A stretch of DNA of 64,000 nucleotides from Oliverpabstia intestinalis (GTDB lineage Bacteria; Bacillota; Clostridia; Lachnospirales; Lachnospiraceae): assembly GCF_009696065.1 (NCBI RefSeq), contig NZ_VUMS01000002.1, forward strand, positions 1 to 64,000, given 5' to 3'. A program made the position numbers and the translations under genes. The notes beneath the pieces are model-generated. The model saw only the letters and a program-made list of their open reading frames with translations, was not told the origin of the DNA and made no database searches. Below are positions 15,986 through 24,934 of this stretch, piece by piece (position 1 is the stretch's first letter; every line of letters begins with the position of its first letter).

Positions 15986-17428
15986 ATGAAAATAAAGATG
16001 GAAAATAAAAAAGAAACTCTTACCGCTGCTGAAGAACAGAAACGCCAACAGCAGTTTATTGAAAAAGCCCGCATCTATGTCAGAGAAAAATCAGAAGAAC
16101 TGGGACGTCCGTTATATGCCTGTACGACTACCTTCGGGTGCCAGATGAATGCCCGCGACTCCGAAAAACTGGATGGTATTCTGGAGGCGGTCGGTTATAT
16201 CAAGACAGATAAAGAAGACGAAGCAGACTTTGTTATTTACAATACCTGTACAGTCCGTGAGAATGCCAACCAGCGTGTCTATGGCCGTCTGGGATATCTT
16301 GGCAGCATGAAAAAGAAGAAGCCACATATGATGATTGCGCTGTGTGGCTGTATGATGCAGGAAGCACATGTGGTGGAAAAACTGAAAAAGAGTTACCGGT
16401 TCGTGGATCTGATCTTCGGAACCCATAACATCTTCAAGTTCCCGGAACTTCTGTGTTATGCTATGGAATCGGACCGGATGATCATCGATGTCTGGAAAGA
16501 TACCGATCAGATCGTGGAAGACCTGCCGGTAGATCGAAAATACAAATTCAAATCCGGTGTCAACATTATGTTTGGATGCAACAACTTCTGCAGTTACTGT
16601 ATCGTACCGTATGTCCGTGGCCGTGAGCGAAGCCGGAATCCGGAAGATATCGTAAGAGAGATCGAACATCTGGTAGCGGACGGTGTGGTGGAAGTCATGC
16701 TGCTTGGTCAGAATGTAAATTCCTATGGAAAAAATCTGGAGCATCCGATTACATTTGCACAGTTGTTAAAAGAGATTGAAAAGATTGAAGGGCTGAAGAG
16801 GATCCGGTTCATGACCTCTCATCCAAAGGATCTGTCCGATGAACTGATCGAGGTGATGGCTGAGAGTAAAAAGATCTGTCCGCATCTTCATCTGCCTCTG
16901 CAGTCAGGCAGCAGCCGGGTGTTAAAAGAGATGAACCGTCGGTATACAAAAGAGTCCTATCTGGCACTGGTTGACCGGATTCGTGAGAAATTGCCGGATA
17001 TTTCTCTGACGACAGATATTATTGTGGGATTTCCGGGAGAGACAGAAGAAGACTTTCTGGAGACCATGGATGTAGTCGGAAAAGTGGGATATGACAGCGC
17101 ATTTACCTTTATTTATTCCAAAAGAAGCGGAACACCTGCAGCGGCCAAAGAGGATCAGGTGCCGGAAGAGGTTGTAAAAGATCGTTTTGACCGTCTTTTA
17201 GCGCAGGTGCAGGAAATTGCACGAGAACGTTCTTCCCGTTTTGAGGGAACGGTACAGGAAGTTCTGGTAGAGAGTGTCAACGATCAGGATGCATCTCTGG
17301 TAACCGGACGAATGGGCAATAATCTTCTGGTACATTTCCCGGGGGATGCTTCTATGATTGGCACATTCAAACAGATTCATCTGGACGTATGCAAGGGATT
17401 CTACTATATGGGAACGCCTGCAGAATAG
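15986..17428 (+). CDS. miaB: tRNA-2-methylthio-N6-dimethylallyladenosine synthase MiaB
   Basis: 480 residues. MiaB adds a methylthio group to i6A37 of tRNA, using two Fe-S clusters and SAM. The N-terminal UPF0004 domain has cysteines in TFGCQMN, YNTCTVREN and CGCMMQE. The radical-SAM loop is CNNFCSYC near residue 199, and a C-terminal TRAM domain follows. About 45 extra N-terminal residues (charged, Gln/Glu-rich) precede the domain, as is common in Clostridia. The companion gene miaA, which makes the i6A substrate, is at 31228. An ATG at 15998 is an alternative start. Confidence 0.95.
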   Translation: MKIKMENKKETLTAAEEQKRQQQFIEKARIYVREKSEELGRPLYACTTTFGCQMNARDSEKLDGILEAVGYIKTDKEDEADFVIYNTCTVRENANQRVYGRLGYLGSMKKKKPHMMIALCGCMMQEAHVVEKLKKSYRFVDLIFGTHNIFKFPELLCYAMESDRMIIDVWKDTDQIVEDLPVDRKYKFKSGVNIMFGCNNFCSYCIVPYVRGRERSRNPEDIVREIEHLVADGVVEVMLLGQNVNSYGKNLEHPITFAQLLKEIEKIEGLKRIRFMTSHPKDLSDELIEVMAESKKICPHLHLPLQSGSSRVLKEMNRRYTKESYLALVDRIREKLPDISLTTDIIVGFPGETEEDFLETMDVVGKVGYDSAFTFIYSKRSGTPAAAKEDQVPEEVVKDRFDRLLAQVQEIARERSSRFEGTVQEVLVESVNDQDASLVTGRMGNNLLVHFPGDASMIGTFKQIHLDVCKGFYYMGTPAE

Positions 17429-17463
17429 AAAATGTTACTGTTCACTCTGACTTTTACCTCAAC

Positions 17464-17480
17464 ATCATAGAATAGTATCA
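17464..17480. promoter_or_regulatory. Candidate AraC-type operator upstream of the MATE gene
   Basis: ATCATAGAATAGTATCA. It differs by one base from the site at 20077-20093 and by three from that at 19824-19840, both in the intergenic region of the AraC-family gene. It lies 107 bp upstream of the MATE start, between miaB and MATE. A shared regulator is inferred. Confidence 0.5.
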
Positions 17481-17586
17481 AAACAGAATAGTAATGTCAT
17501 GGAAAAAGTATCATTTCAGTAGTAAAATACTGGCTAAAAGCAGACAGTATTTGGAAAGTACCGTTTAGACATCAGGAGGTAACATA

Positions 17587-18924
17587 ATGGGTAAGAACAC
17601 GACAAATGATATGACGCAGGGAAACTGTATGCGTTTGCTGGTACAGTTTTTCCTGCCGATCCTGGCAGGAAATCTGTTTCAGCAGTTATACAGCTTTGCA
17701 GACTCTATGGTGGTGGGAAAAGGAATTGGCGATACGGCACTTGCGGCGGTTGGAAACACCGGTTCCGTACATTTTCTGATCATCGGTTTCGCAATTGGTC
17801 TGACAGGAGGATTGGGAATCTGTATTTCTCAGTCTTTTGGAAGTGGCAATTATGAAAAACTTCGTAAAGAGCTGGCAATGTCTGTCTGGATCTGTCTGGC
17901 CGTTGGGATTGTGATCACAGTGGTAAGTCTGGCCTTCATGCGGCCATTATTTACATTTCTCCATACACCAGAAGATCTGATGACGGAAACACTGCAATAT
18001 TTCGGAACAATTCTTGCGGGAACCACCATTACAATTTTTAATAATTTTGCCATGACACTTCTGCGTTCCGTCGGAAACAGCAGGGTGCCTCTGGTTGCAA
18101 TGATAATTTCCGCCATTGCTAACGTTCTGATGGATCTGTTATTCGTTTTCCCGTTACACATGGGTGTTTTTGGCGCAGCGTTAGCCACTGTTCTGGCACA
18201 GGTTCTGTCTGCCCTTTACTGCTGTTACTACATAGGAAAGGAAAAAAATCTGATCCCGAAAAAAACGGACTGGAAACCACTGGGTGTGATCATCAAAAAA
18301 CTGACATTGAAAGGCCTGCCGGTTGCCGTTATGAATTCTGTCACTGCAGTGGGTGGAATGGTATTACAGACATTTGTCAACAATATGGGAACAAGCTATG
18401 TGGCTGCCTATGCGGCATGCACCAAGATCCTCAGTCTTTTTGAACAGCCGGCAAATACAGTGGGCCTGGCACTTCTTACTTTTGTGGGACAGAATTATGG
18501 TGCCGGAAAAAAGGAGCGGATACGTACCGGTATCCGGGAAGGAGTTATCCTGACGATCCTGATAAATATTCCACTGGCTCTGATGTTGCTGTGTATTCCT
18601 GAGTTTCTGACTTCTTTCATGTTAAATGATGCGTCGATTATTTCTTACACAAGAGATTTTCTGGCGGTTACAGGCATCTGTCTGTTTCCTCTGGGATGGC
18701 TGTTTGTGTTCCGCAACGGGTGTCAGGGCATGGGACATACGTTTGTTCCGATGCTTTCAGGAGTCCTGGAAGTGTCTCTTCGAGTGGTCATGGTAAAGCT
18801 GCTGACTCCATATCTGGCCTTTCGTGGTGTTGCTCTGGCAGAAGTATCTGCCTGGATCGGCGCCTGGATCATGTTGATGATCACTTACTGGATCTATCAG
18901 GAAAGAACGGATTCTTTTCGGTAA
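17587..18924 (+). CDS. MATE-family efflux transporter
   Basis: 445 residues with about 12 transmembrane segments arranged as two homologous halves. The N-terminal QGNCMRLLVQFFLPILAGN and FQQLYSFADSMVVGK pattern is typical of the DinF/NorM-like MATE branch in Firmicutes. MATE proteins export drugs or metabolites using a sodium or proton gradient. CAGGAGG precedes the start. Its end overlaps the convergent AraC-family gene by 28 bp, and it carries the same candidate operator motif as that gene, so the two may be linked. Cargo is unknown. Confidence 0.92.
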   Translation: MGKNTTNDMTQGNCMRLLVQFFLPILAGNLFQQLYSFADSMVVGKGIGDTALAAVGNTGSVHFLIIGFAIGLTGGLGICISQSFGSGNYEKLRKELAMSVWICLAVGIVITVVSLAFMRPLFTFLHTPEDLMTETLQYFGTILAGTTITIFNNFAMTLLRSVGNSRVPLVAMIISAIANVLMDLLFVFPLHMGVFGAALATVLAQVLSALYCCYYIGKEKNLIPKKTDWKPLGVIIKKLTLKGLPVAVMNSVTAVGGMVLQTFVNNMGTSYVAAYAACTKILSLFEQPANTVGLALLTFVGQNYGAGKKERIRTGIREGVILTILINIPLALMLLCIPEFLTSFMLNDASIISYTRDFLAVTGICLFPLGWLFVFRNGCQGMGHTFVPMLSGVLEVSLRVVMVKLLTPYLAFRGVALAEVSAWIGAWIMLMITYWIYQERTDSFR

Positions 18925-19778
18925 GTCTGAGGAGAACATCCTACCTTGGTGCGAAACTGTCGATTGAAATTTGAAAGGTTATGAAATCCGGTATCGAAAG
19001 CAATGTCGGAGATATTGCGATCCGTATTGCGCAGAAGGTCGCATGCTGATCGGATACGTACCTGATTCAGATATTCAATGGCTCCGAGACCGAAATTCTG
19101 TTTGAAACAGCTCATAAAGTAACTGTTGCTCATATGAGCGATCTTTGCCAGCTGCTCTATGGTAACAGATTCGGAATGATGTTTCTGTATATAAGTGAGA
19201 ACAGGCCGAAGTGTTTCGGTTAGCCGGGATTCTGTCGAAGCCGTGTGTTCGGTACAGAGTCCCGGTGTCGATGCCAGCAGATAAAATAAGCGGAGCAGTT
19301 CGCTTTTCAGCAACAGATCCGACGTTGCAAGATTATTGTGCGCACACTGCATAATAGTCCGGACCGAATCATGGAGTTCATGATACCCCGGGGTTTCCTG
19401 AGATACAGGGACCAGAACTCTTCGTCTGGAAGAAAAGATCGGCAACAGAATATCTGTATAACAACGGTCATCGTAACTTCCCACCAGCATATTCTGATGA
19501 AAAACAATGGTATCATAAAAAAAAGAGCTGTGCTCATCCGACATGATAGCATGAAGGACGTTGGGCTGGATCAGAAAGATGTCTCCCGGTTTGGCAGAGA
19601 TGGTCTGATCCTCGTATTTGAAAAAACCATTTCCAGATTTTATGTAATTTAATTCCATTTCACTGTGCCAGTGCAGCGGTACACTCGTAAAATAATCCGG
19701 TATACCGCAGTCATAGTAACTGTATGGAACCTGAATGGATCCGTGTTGGCACTTTTCTTTTATCGCATAAAGATTCAT
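18897..19778 (-). CDS. AraC-family transcriptional regulator with cupin sensor domain
   Basis: 293 residues from the ATG at 19778, chosen because GGAGG lies 8 nt upstream and the protein then starts directly at the sensor domain; an upstream frame open to 19982 has no such site. The N-terminal half is an AraC-type cupin (SVPLHWHSEMELNYIKSG, GDIFLIQPNVLHA). The C-terminal half holds two helix-turn-helix motifs (TIEQLAKIAHMSNSYFMSCF, ISDIAFDTGFHNLSNFNRQF). Such proteins usually activate sugar genes. It is divergent from the GH13 cluster and probably controls it; the inducer is unknown. Confidence 0.92.
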   Translation of the reverse strand: MNLYAIKEKCQHGSIQVPYSYYDCGIPDYFTSVPLHWHSEMELNYIKSGNGFFKYEDQTISAKPGDIFLIQPNVLHAIMSDEHSSFFYDTIVFHQNMLVGSYDDRCYTDILLPIFSSRRRVLVPVSQETPGYHELHDSVRTIMQCAHNNLATSDLLLKSELLRLFYLLASTPGLCTEHTASTESRLTETLRPVLTYIQKHHSESVTIEQLAKIAHMSNSYFMSCFKQNFGLGAIEYLNQVRIRSACDLLRNTDRNISDIAFDTGFHNLSNFNRQFRTKVGCSPQTYRKESVLS

Positions 19779-19823
19779 AACATACGCCTCCGTAAAATAA
19801 ATATCTCCGGCAGAATAATTAAA

Positions 19824-19840
19824 ATCATAGGATAGTATTG
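19824..19840. promoter_or_regulatory. Candidate AraC-type operator near the regulator's own start
   Basis: ATCATAGGATAGTATTG, 46 bp upstream of the AraC-family start codon. It matches the MATE-upstream site at 14 of 17 positions. Possible autoregulatory site. Confidence 0.45.
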
Positions 19841-20076
19841 CAAAGAATACTGTTTCCGGGAAATATAAAAGAATCAGTTGTAATATATCATATAATGATA
19901 CGTGTCGCAACGGAAAACAGAGAAGGGTATGATGTTGCAGAATGAAAATCTGTGGCATCAGGAACCCTTTTTTGCTGTGCAAAATAATATAAATTATTTT
20001 TTGAGAATGAAATAAAGGATAAAAATAACCAAAAAAAATATATGGATAAGAAGAAACACAAGAACATTATACAAAA

Positions 20077-20093
20077 ATAATAGAATAGTATCA
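20077..20093. promoter_or_regulatory. Candidate AraC-type operator upstream of the GH13 gene
   Basis: ATAATAGAATAGTATCA, 16 of 17 identical to the site upstream of the MATE gene. Two further AAATAGTAT half-sites follow at about 20099-20107 and 20130-20138, about 65-110 bp from the GH13 start codon, as expected for an AraC-type activator. Confidence 0.5.
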
Positions 20094-20205
20094 GAAATAA
20101 ATAGTATATTGTTTGAAACCTAAGAAAATAAATAGTATTCTGGTAAAAGAAGGTAGTTGTTATAGAGAAACGAGACAACATTAGAAAGAAAGAGGGTTTT
20201 ACAAA

Positions 20206-21756
20206 ATGTCAAAATGGTTAGATGATGCAATTTTTTATGAAATCTATCCGCAGTCATTTAAAGATACTAACGGGGACGGCATCGGAGATTTTCAGGGTAT
20301 TATCGAAAAATTAGATTATATCAGAGAACTTGGATGTAACGCTTTATGGATCAATCCTTGTTTTCTCTCTCCGTTTGGAGATGCAGGATACGATGTTGCA
20401 GATTACTGTCGTGTAGCTCCTCGTTACGGAACAAACGAAGATCTGAAACAGTTATTTGAAGAAGCACATAAAAAAGGAATTCATGTACTGCTGGATTTGG
20501 TGCCGGGACATACTTCTATAGAACACCCATGGTTCATCGAATCCATGAAAGCAGATAAGAACCCATATACCGACCGCTATATCTGGACCGATAAAGTATG
20601 GGAATCACCGGAGGTCAGCTTCGGCGGCTCTCTGAGAGGTATCTCTGAGCGTGACGGTGCGGTGGCTGTCAACTTCTTCTCCAATCAGCCGGCATTAAAC
20701 TATGGTTTCTATCAGCCGGATCCGGAGAAACCGTGGCAGCAGTCAATCGACGATGAAGGACCACAGGCAACTATCGCAGCAATGGAAGATGTAATGAGAT
20801 TCTGGCTGGGTATGGGCTGTGATGGCTTCCGGGTAGATATGGCAGAGTCTCTGGTGAAAAATGATCCGGAGAAAAAAGGGACCATCCGCGTATGGAAACA
20901 GATCAGAGAATTCCTTGATAAAGAATTTCCGGATGCAGCAATGGTATCTGAATGGGGTGATCCACAGAGATCTCTGGAGGGAGGATTCCACATGGATTTT
21001 CTGCTGGAGTTTGGTACTTCACATTCCAACGATCTGTTCCGCTGCAAAGAGCCGTATTTTTCATCCCGTGCAAAAGGAAATATCTATGATTTCGTAGAAT
21101 CCTATAAAGAAAACTGTGAAAAGACAGCCGGCAAAGGTCTGATGTGTATGTTTTCAGGAAACCATGATGTAGACCGCCTGGCACGCCATCTTCACGGTGA
21201 TGAATTGAAAGTGGCTTTTGCATTTATCCTGTCTATGCCAGGTGCGCCATTTATCTATTATGGCGATGAAATCGGTATGCGTTATGTAGAAGGACTGAAA
21301 TCTGTAGAAGGCGGTTACAACCGTACCGGTTCCCGTTCTCCGATGCAGTGGGATGACAGCACCAATGCAGGCTTCTCCAGTGCACCGGCAAGTGATCTGT
21401 ATATTGCCATGGATCCGGATAAAGATCGGCCAACAGCAAAGAAAGAGATGGCAGCTCCGGATTCTCTGTATCATGAAGTAAAAAAACTGATCCGGATCCG
21501 TCAGAGCCACAAAGCTCTGCAGAGCCGAGGAAAGATCACTTTTGTTTATGCAGAAAAGAATGCATATCCGCTGGCATATATCCGTGAAGCCGGTGATGAG
21601 AAGATCCTCGTGATCATCAACGCAGCCGCAGAGGCAAAAACATTTGCATGCGATGCAGAGCCAAAAGAAGCAATCTATAACTTTGGCGCAGCCGCAGAGG
21701 CTAAAAATGGAAAAATAACTGTTCCGGCACAGTCAGCAGGATTTTACCGGATCTGA
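20206..21756 (+). CDS. GH13-family glycosidase (alpha-glucosidase / glucosyl-transfer type)
   Basis: 516 residues, no signal peptide, so cytoplasmic. The N-terminus FYEIYPQSFKDTNGDGIGDF is the usual start of GH13 oligo-1,6-glucosidase, trehalose-hydrolase and sucrose-isomerase relatives. Catalytic residues are visible: nucleophile D211 (GFRVD), acid/base E249 (VSEWGD) and transition-state stabiliser D321 (GNHDVDR). The C-terminal beta domain is normal. It is the first gene of the AraC-controlled sugar cluster. The substrate, an alpha-linked disaccharide or small oligosaccharide, cannot be named from sequence. Confidence 0.88.
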   Translation: MSKWLDDAIFYEIYPQSFKDTNGDGIGDFQGIIEKLDYIRELGCNALWINPCFLSPFGDAGYDVADYCRVAPRYGTNEDLKQLFEEAHKKGIHVLLDLVPGHTSIEHPWFIESMKADKNPYTDRYIWTDKVWESPEVSFGGSLRGISERDGAVAVNFFSNQPALNYGFYQPDPEKPWQQSIDDEGPQATIAAMEDVMRFWLGMGCDGFRVDMAESLVKNDPEKKGTIRVWKQIREFLDKEFPDAAMVSEWGDPQRSLEGGFHMDFLLEFGTSHSNDLFRCKEPYFSSRAKGNIYDFVESYKENCEKTAGKGLMCMFSGNHDVDRLARHLHGDELKVAFAFILSMPGAPFIYYGDEIGMRYVEGLKSVEGGYNRTGSRSPMQWDDSTNAGFSSAPASDLYIAMDPDKDRPTAKKEMAAPDSLYHEVKKLIRIRQSHKALQSRGKITFVYAEKNAYPLAYIREAGDEKILVIINAAAEAKTFACDAEPKEAIYNFGAAAEAKNGKITVPAQSAGFYRI

Positions 21757-21830
21757 GAAAACATAAGATAGTTGATAGTTGTTCGCAAAGATTTATGCGA
21801 TTCGTATAAATTCTGTACATCGCGAAGCGT

Positions 21831-21857
21831 GTTACTGGGCACAGAGTGAACAGTAAC
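21831..21857 (-). repeat. 27-nt hairpin resembling the end of the 142-bp repeat
   Basis: On the - strand it reads GTTACTG-(13 nt)-CAGTAAC. It has the same length and layout as the 27-nt left-end hairpin of the 142-bp elements (GTAACTGT-(11 nt)-ACAGTTAC). A 16-nt piece of the same sequence, GTTACTGTTCACTCTG, is at 17434-17449. It lies between the GH13 and dehydrogenase genes and may be transcribed. Relationship to the 142-bp element is tentative. Confidence 0.45.
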
Positions 21858-21886
21858 GTTATGATAATTATATATGGAGGTGTAAA

Positions 21887-22951
21887 ATGAGGGAAAACAA
21901 AGTAGTTTACGGACTGATCGGATATGGCGGCATGGGCAGATGGCATACCGAGATCCTTTCCAATGTTCCGGAAGCTATAATCGGTGGTATCTATGACATT
22001 AAGGAAGAAAAGAGAGAAGAAGCGAAGGAGAAGGGCTTTTCTGTATATGAAACAGAAGAAGCCATGCTGGCAGATCCGGATATCGATGTGGTTCTGATCG
22101 CTACTCCGAATGACTGCCACAAACCCATCGCCATTCGTGCCATGCATGCAGGGAAGAATGTAATATCGGAAAAACCGGTGACATTATCTTCCGCTGATCT
22201 GCTGGAAATGGAAAATGCAGCCAAAGAGACAGGAAAATTACTTACTGTACACCAGAACAGACGGTGGGATGATGATTTCCTGATCATCAAAAAGCTGGTA
22301 GAGGAGCAGAAACTGGGCCATGTCTTCCGGATCGAGAGCCGTGTCCATGGTTCAAGAGGTATCCCGGGCGACTGGAGAAAAGAAAAGGTCCATGGTGGCG
22401 GAATGGTCCTGGACTGGGGCGTACATCTGCTGGATCAGATCTTATATATGTACGGTGACAGAAAGATCGAGACCGTATACGCATCACTTACCAATGTCAC
22501 CAACCAGGAAGTGGACGATGGCTTCACTGCTATCCTGACATTTGAAGGTGGAACGGAAGTCCTGGTGGAAGTCGGTACCAACAATTATATTTCCCTGCCG
22601 AGATGGTATGTACTGGGAGAAGACGGTACCGCAGTGATCCGGGACTGGCAGTTAAACGGTGAGATCATCCGTAAGACCGGTAGGACGGAAGAGACGGTAG
22701 TACCGGTTAAGACAGCAGCCGGTCTGACAAAGACCATGGCACCGAGACGGGAAGATACCATTGTGAAAGAGGACTTGCCAAAGGTATCCGGAGATATTGC
22801 AGACTTCCACAGAAATGTAGTTGCAGTGATCCGGGACGGAGCAGAACCTGAGATCAAACTGTTCCAGGTGATGCGTGTCATGAAACTGATGGAAGCAATC
22901 TTCCGGTCAGCGGAGACAAACCAGGTGATCAAATTTCAGGATCAGGTGTAA
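21887..22951 (+). CDS. Gfo/Idh/MocA-family oxidoreductase
   Basis: 354 residues. An N-terminal Rossmann domain starts VVYGLIGYGGMGRWH, giving the dinucleotide loop. The family lysine lies in ISEKPVTLS near residue 94, and the C-terminal alpha/beta domain includes the GGGMVLDWGVHLLDQ motif. These NAD(P)-dependent enzymes oxidise hydroxyls of sugars, inositols and glycosides, often at C3. GGAGGTG precedes the start. With two TIM-barrel isomerase/epimerases downstream and a second family member at 25102, it forms a sugar oxidation-rearrangement module. Substrate unknown. Confidence 0.9.
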   Translation: MRENKVVYGLIGYGGMGRWHTEILSNVPEAIIGGIYDIKEEKREEAKEKGFSVYETEEAMLADPDIDVVLIATPNDCHKPIAIRAMHAGKNVISEKPVTLSSADLLEMENAAKETGKLLTVHQNRRWDDDFLIIKKLVEEQKLGHVFRIESRVHGSRGIPGDWRKEKVHGGGMVLDWGVHLLDQILYMYGDRKIETVYASLTNVTNQEVDDGFTAILTFEGGTEVLVEVGTNNYISLPRWYVLGEDGTAVIRDWQLNGEIIRKTGRTEETVVPVKTAAGLTKTMAPRREDTIVKEDLPKVSGDIADFHRNVVAVIRDGAEPEIKLFQVMRVMKLMEAIFRSAETNQVIKFQDQV

Positions 22952-23032
22952 CAGGGAAGAACGTGAACAATTATAAGTAGAAACCATAAATAAAAATTAA
23001 AAATAAATGGGAGAAAACAGGAGGAAATAAGT

Positions 23033-23911
23033 ATGAAACAGATTAAAATCGGAACCTGCGTGCCGGGAACAAAGGCGGAAGAATGGTTAAAGGGATTTGC
23101 GGGAAAAGGCTTCGAAACATTTTCCATCAATTTCCATATGTCACTGGAAGGAACAGACCTTGACAAACTGGCACTGACCACAGAACAGATTCTTGCCGGT
23201 ACAGATTCCAAGATCACTACACTCGGATATTATTGTAACCCGATCCAGTACGCAGAGCACAGAAAGACACTGGAAAAGGTGATCTGCACTGCTGAAAAAT
23301 TCGGAGCTACCCATGTAAGCACCTTTGCAGGAGCCTGGGAAGGAAAACCGGTAGAATCCGCATACGAAGAGTTCGGAAAAGTGTTCCGTGAACTGGCAGA
23401 CCTTGCAGAAGAAAAAGGTGTGAAACTGGGTATTGAAAACTGCCTGATGGATGGAACCTGGGAACATGCCACCTGCAACATCGGTTTCAACCCGAAAGCC
23501 TGGGAAGTGATGTTTGAGGAAGTAAAGAATGACAACTTCGGTCTGGAATGGGAGCCGACCCACCAGATGGTACAGCTGATCGACCCTGTGGCAGAACTGA
23601 GAAAATGGTGCAAAAAGATCGTCCATGTACATGGAAAAGATGCGACCATCGACTGGGATGCAGTAAGACACGGCGGAATCTCCGGAGCAGTTCCGTTCGT
23701 ATGGCACCGTATGCCGGGATTTGGTGACACAAACTGGAGAGATATCATTTCTATCTTAAGAAGCAACGGATATGAGGACGATATCTGTATCGAGGGATAT
23801 CATGATCCGGTATACAACGGAGAACTGGAGATGACCGGACAGCTCCACGCACTGAACTATCTGAAATGGTGCAGAGGCGGAGAGTTCACACCAACTCCAT
23901 GGGAGAAATAA
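23033..23911 (+). CDS. Sugar phosphate isomerase/epimerase (xylose-isomerase-like TIM barrel)
   Basis: 292 residues of the AP-endonuclease-2 / xylose-isomerase-like TIM-barrel family. Likely metal ligands are in LGIENC (near 144), GLEWEPTH (near 179), HVHGKDA (near 204) and CIEGYHDP (near 255). The family includes sugar epimerases, inosose dehydratases and 3-keto-glycoside lyases. An AGGAGG site precedes the start. It sits between two dehydrogenases and next to a second barrel, so it probably acts on the keto intermediate made by them; this is inference. Confidence 0.88.
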   Translation: MKQIKIGTCVPGTKAEEWLKGFAGKGFETFSINFHMSLEGTDLDKLALTTEQILAGTDSKITTLGYYCNPIQYAEHRKTLEKVICTAEKFGATHVSTFAGAWEGKPVESAYEEFGKVFRELADLAEEKGVKLGIENCLMDGTWEHATCNIGFNPKAWEVMFEEVKNDNFGLEWEPTHQMVQLIDPVAELRKWCKKIVHVHGKDATIDWDAVRHGGISGAVPFVWHRMPGFGDTNWRDIISILRSNGYEDDICIEGYHDPVYNGELEMTGQLHALNYLKWCRGGEFTPTPWEK

Positions 23912-23952
23912 TACAGATATACAGAGACAGAAAGAAACAGGAGGGCATTCCT

Positions 23953-24873
23953 ATGAAACTTGGGTTTGTTACAGCGATCCTTGACAGCTGGACCTATGAA
24001 GAGATGATGGATTTTGCGTCTGAGCAGGGATTTGAATGTGTGGAAGTGGCATGCTGGCCACAGGAAAAAGCAGAAAGAAGATATGCCGGTGTAAGCCATA
24101 TCGATGCGGAACGGGTCAACCAGGATGATACATATGCAGAGCATATCGTGGAATATGCAAAAAAATCAGGAGTGGAGATCTCGTCACTGGCCTATTATCC
24201 AAACGTGATGGCGGCAGATAAAGAGAAAAGCGCAGCCGCTGTGGAACACCTGAAACAGGTGATCCTTGCAAGTAAGAAATTAGGTGTGGGCATGGTCACC
24301 ACATTTATCGGAAGGGACCAGACCAAAAATGTACAGGAGAACCTGGAACTGGTAAAAGAGATCTGGCCGCCGATCATAAAACTGGCTGAGGAATGTGACG
24401 TGAAGGTTGCCATCGAAAACTGCCCGATGCTTTTCGGCGAGGACCAGTGGCCGGGAGGACAGAACCTGATGACAACACCGCCGATCTGGAGAGAGGTATT
24501 CCGGATCCTGGACAGTGACCATCTGGGCATCAACTACGATCCATCCCACTTTATCTGGCAGATGATCGACTATATCCGCCCGCTTTATGAGTTCAAAGAT
24601 AAGATCTTCCATGTCCACTACAAGGACATCAAGATCTACAAAGACAAGCTGGAATCCTGCGGTATCATGGCATATCCGCTGGAATACATGTCACCGAAGC
24701 TCCCGGGACTCGGAGATGTGGACTGGGGAAAATATGTATCAGCACTTACGGATATCGGATATGACGGTTATACCTGCATTGAGGTCGAGGACAAGGCCTT
24801 TGAAGATTCCAAGGAAAAGGTTGAGAATTCTTTGATCCTCAGCAAGAGATATCTGGAACAGTTCGTGATTTGA
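23953..24873 (+). CDS. Second sugar phosphate isomerase/epimerase
   Basis: 306 residues from ATG 23953, which has AGGAGG nearby; the frame is open upstream to 23866 but that would overlap the previous gene. It is another xylose-isomerase-like TIM barrel starting KLGFVTAILDSWTYEEMMDF, with likely metal ligands in VAIENCPM (near 156), NYDPSHF (near 197), FHVHYKDI (near 223) and TCIEVED (near 276). It belongs to the IolE/IolI-like branch by general look. It is different from its neighbour, so the pair probably catalyses two steps rather than being a recent duplication. Confidence 0.88.
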   Translation: MKLGFVTAILDSWTYEEMMDFASEQGFECVEVACWPQEKAERRYAGVSHIDAERVNQDDTYAEHIVEYAKKSGVEISSLAYYPNVMAADKEKSAAAVEHLKQVILASKKLGVGMVTTFIGRDQTKNVQENLELVKEIWPPIIKLAEECDVKVAIENCPMLFGEDQWPGGQNLMTTPPIWREVFRILDSDHLGINYDPSHFIWQMIDYIRPLYEFKDKIFHVHYKDIKIYKDKLESCGIMAYPLEYMSPKLPGLGDVDWGKYVSALTDIGYDGYTCIEVEDKAFEDSKEKVENSLILSKRYLEQFVI

Positions 24874-24884
24874 TCGAATAAACT

Positions 24885-24911
24885 GCGAAGCGGATTGCGA
24901 ATATCCGCTTG
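24885..24911 (+). terminator. Hairpin after the second epimerase gene
   Basis: GAAGCGGAT and ATCCGCTT pair around a short loop just after the stop codon. There is no strong T-tract, so it may be a processing or stability element rather than a terminator. Confidence 0.4.
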
Positions 24912-24934
24912 ACTATAAAATTTATTGACTACAG

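Larger units (their letters stand above)
19779..20205. other. 427-bp divergent regulatory region between the AraC-family gene and the GH13 gene
   Basis: No gene is supported here. The region is very AT-rich, especially 19985-20160. It contains two near-copies of the ATMATAGRATAGTATYR motif (19824-19840, 20077-20093) and further ATAGTAT half-sites at about 20101-20107 and 20132-20138. Promoters for both genes should lie here. Confidence 0.6.
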
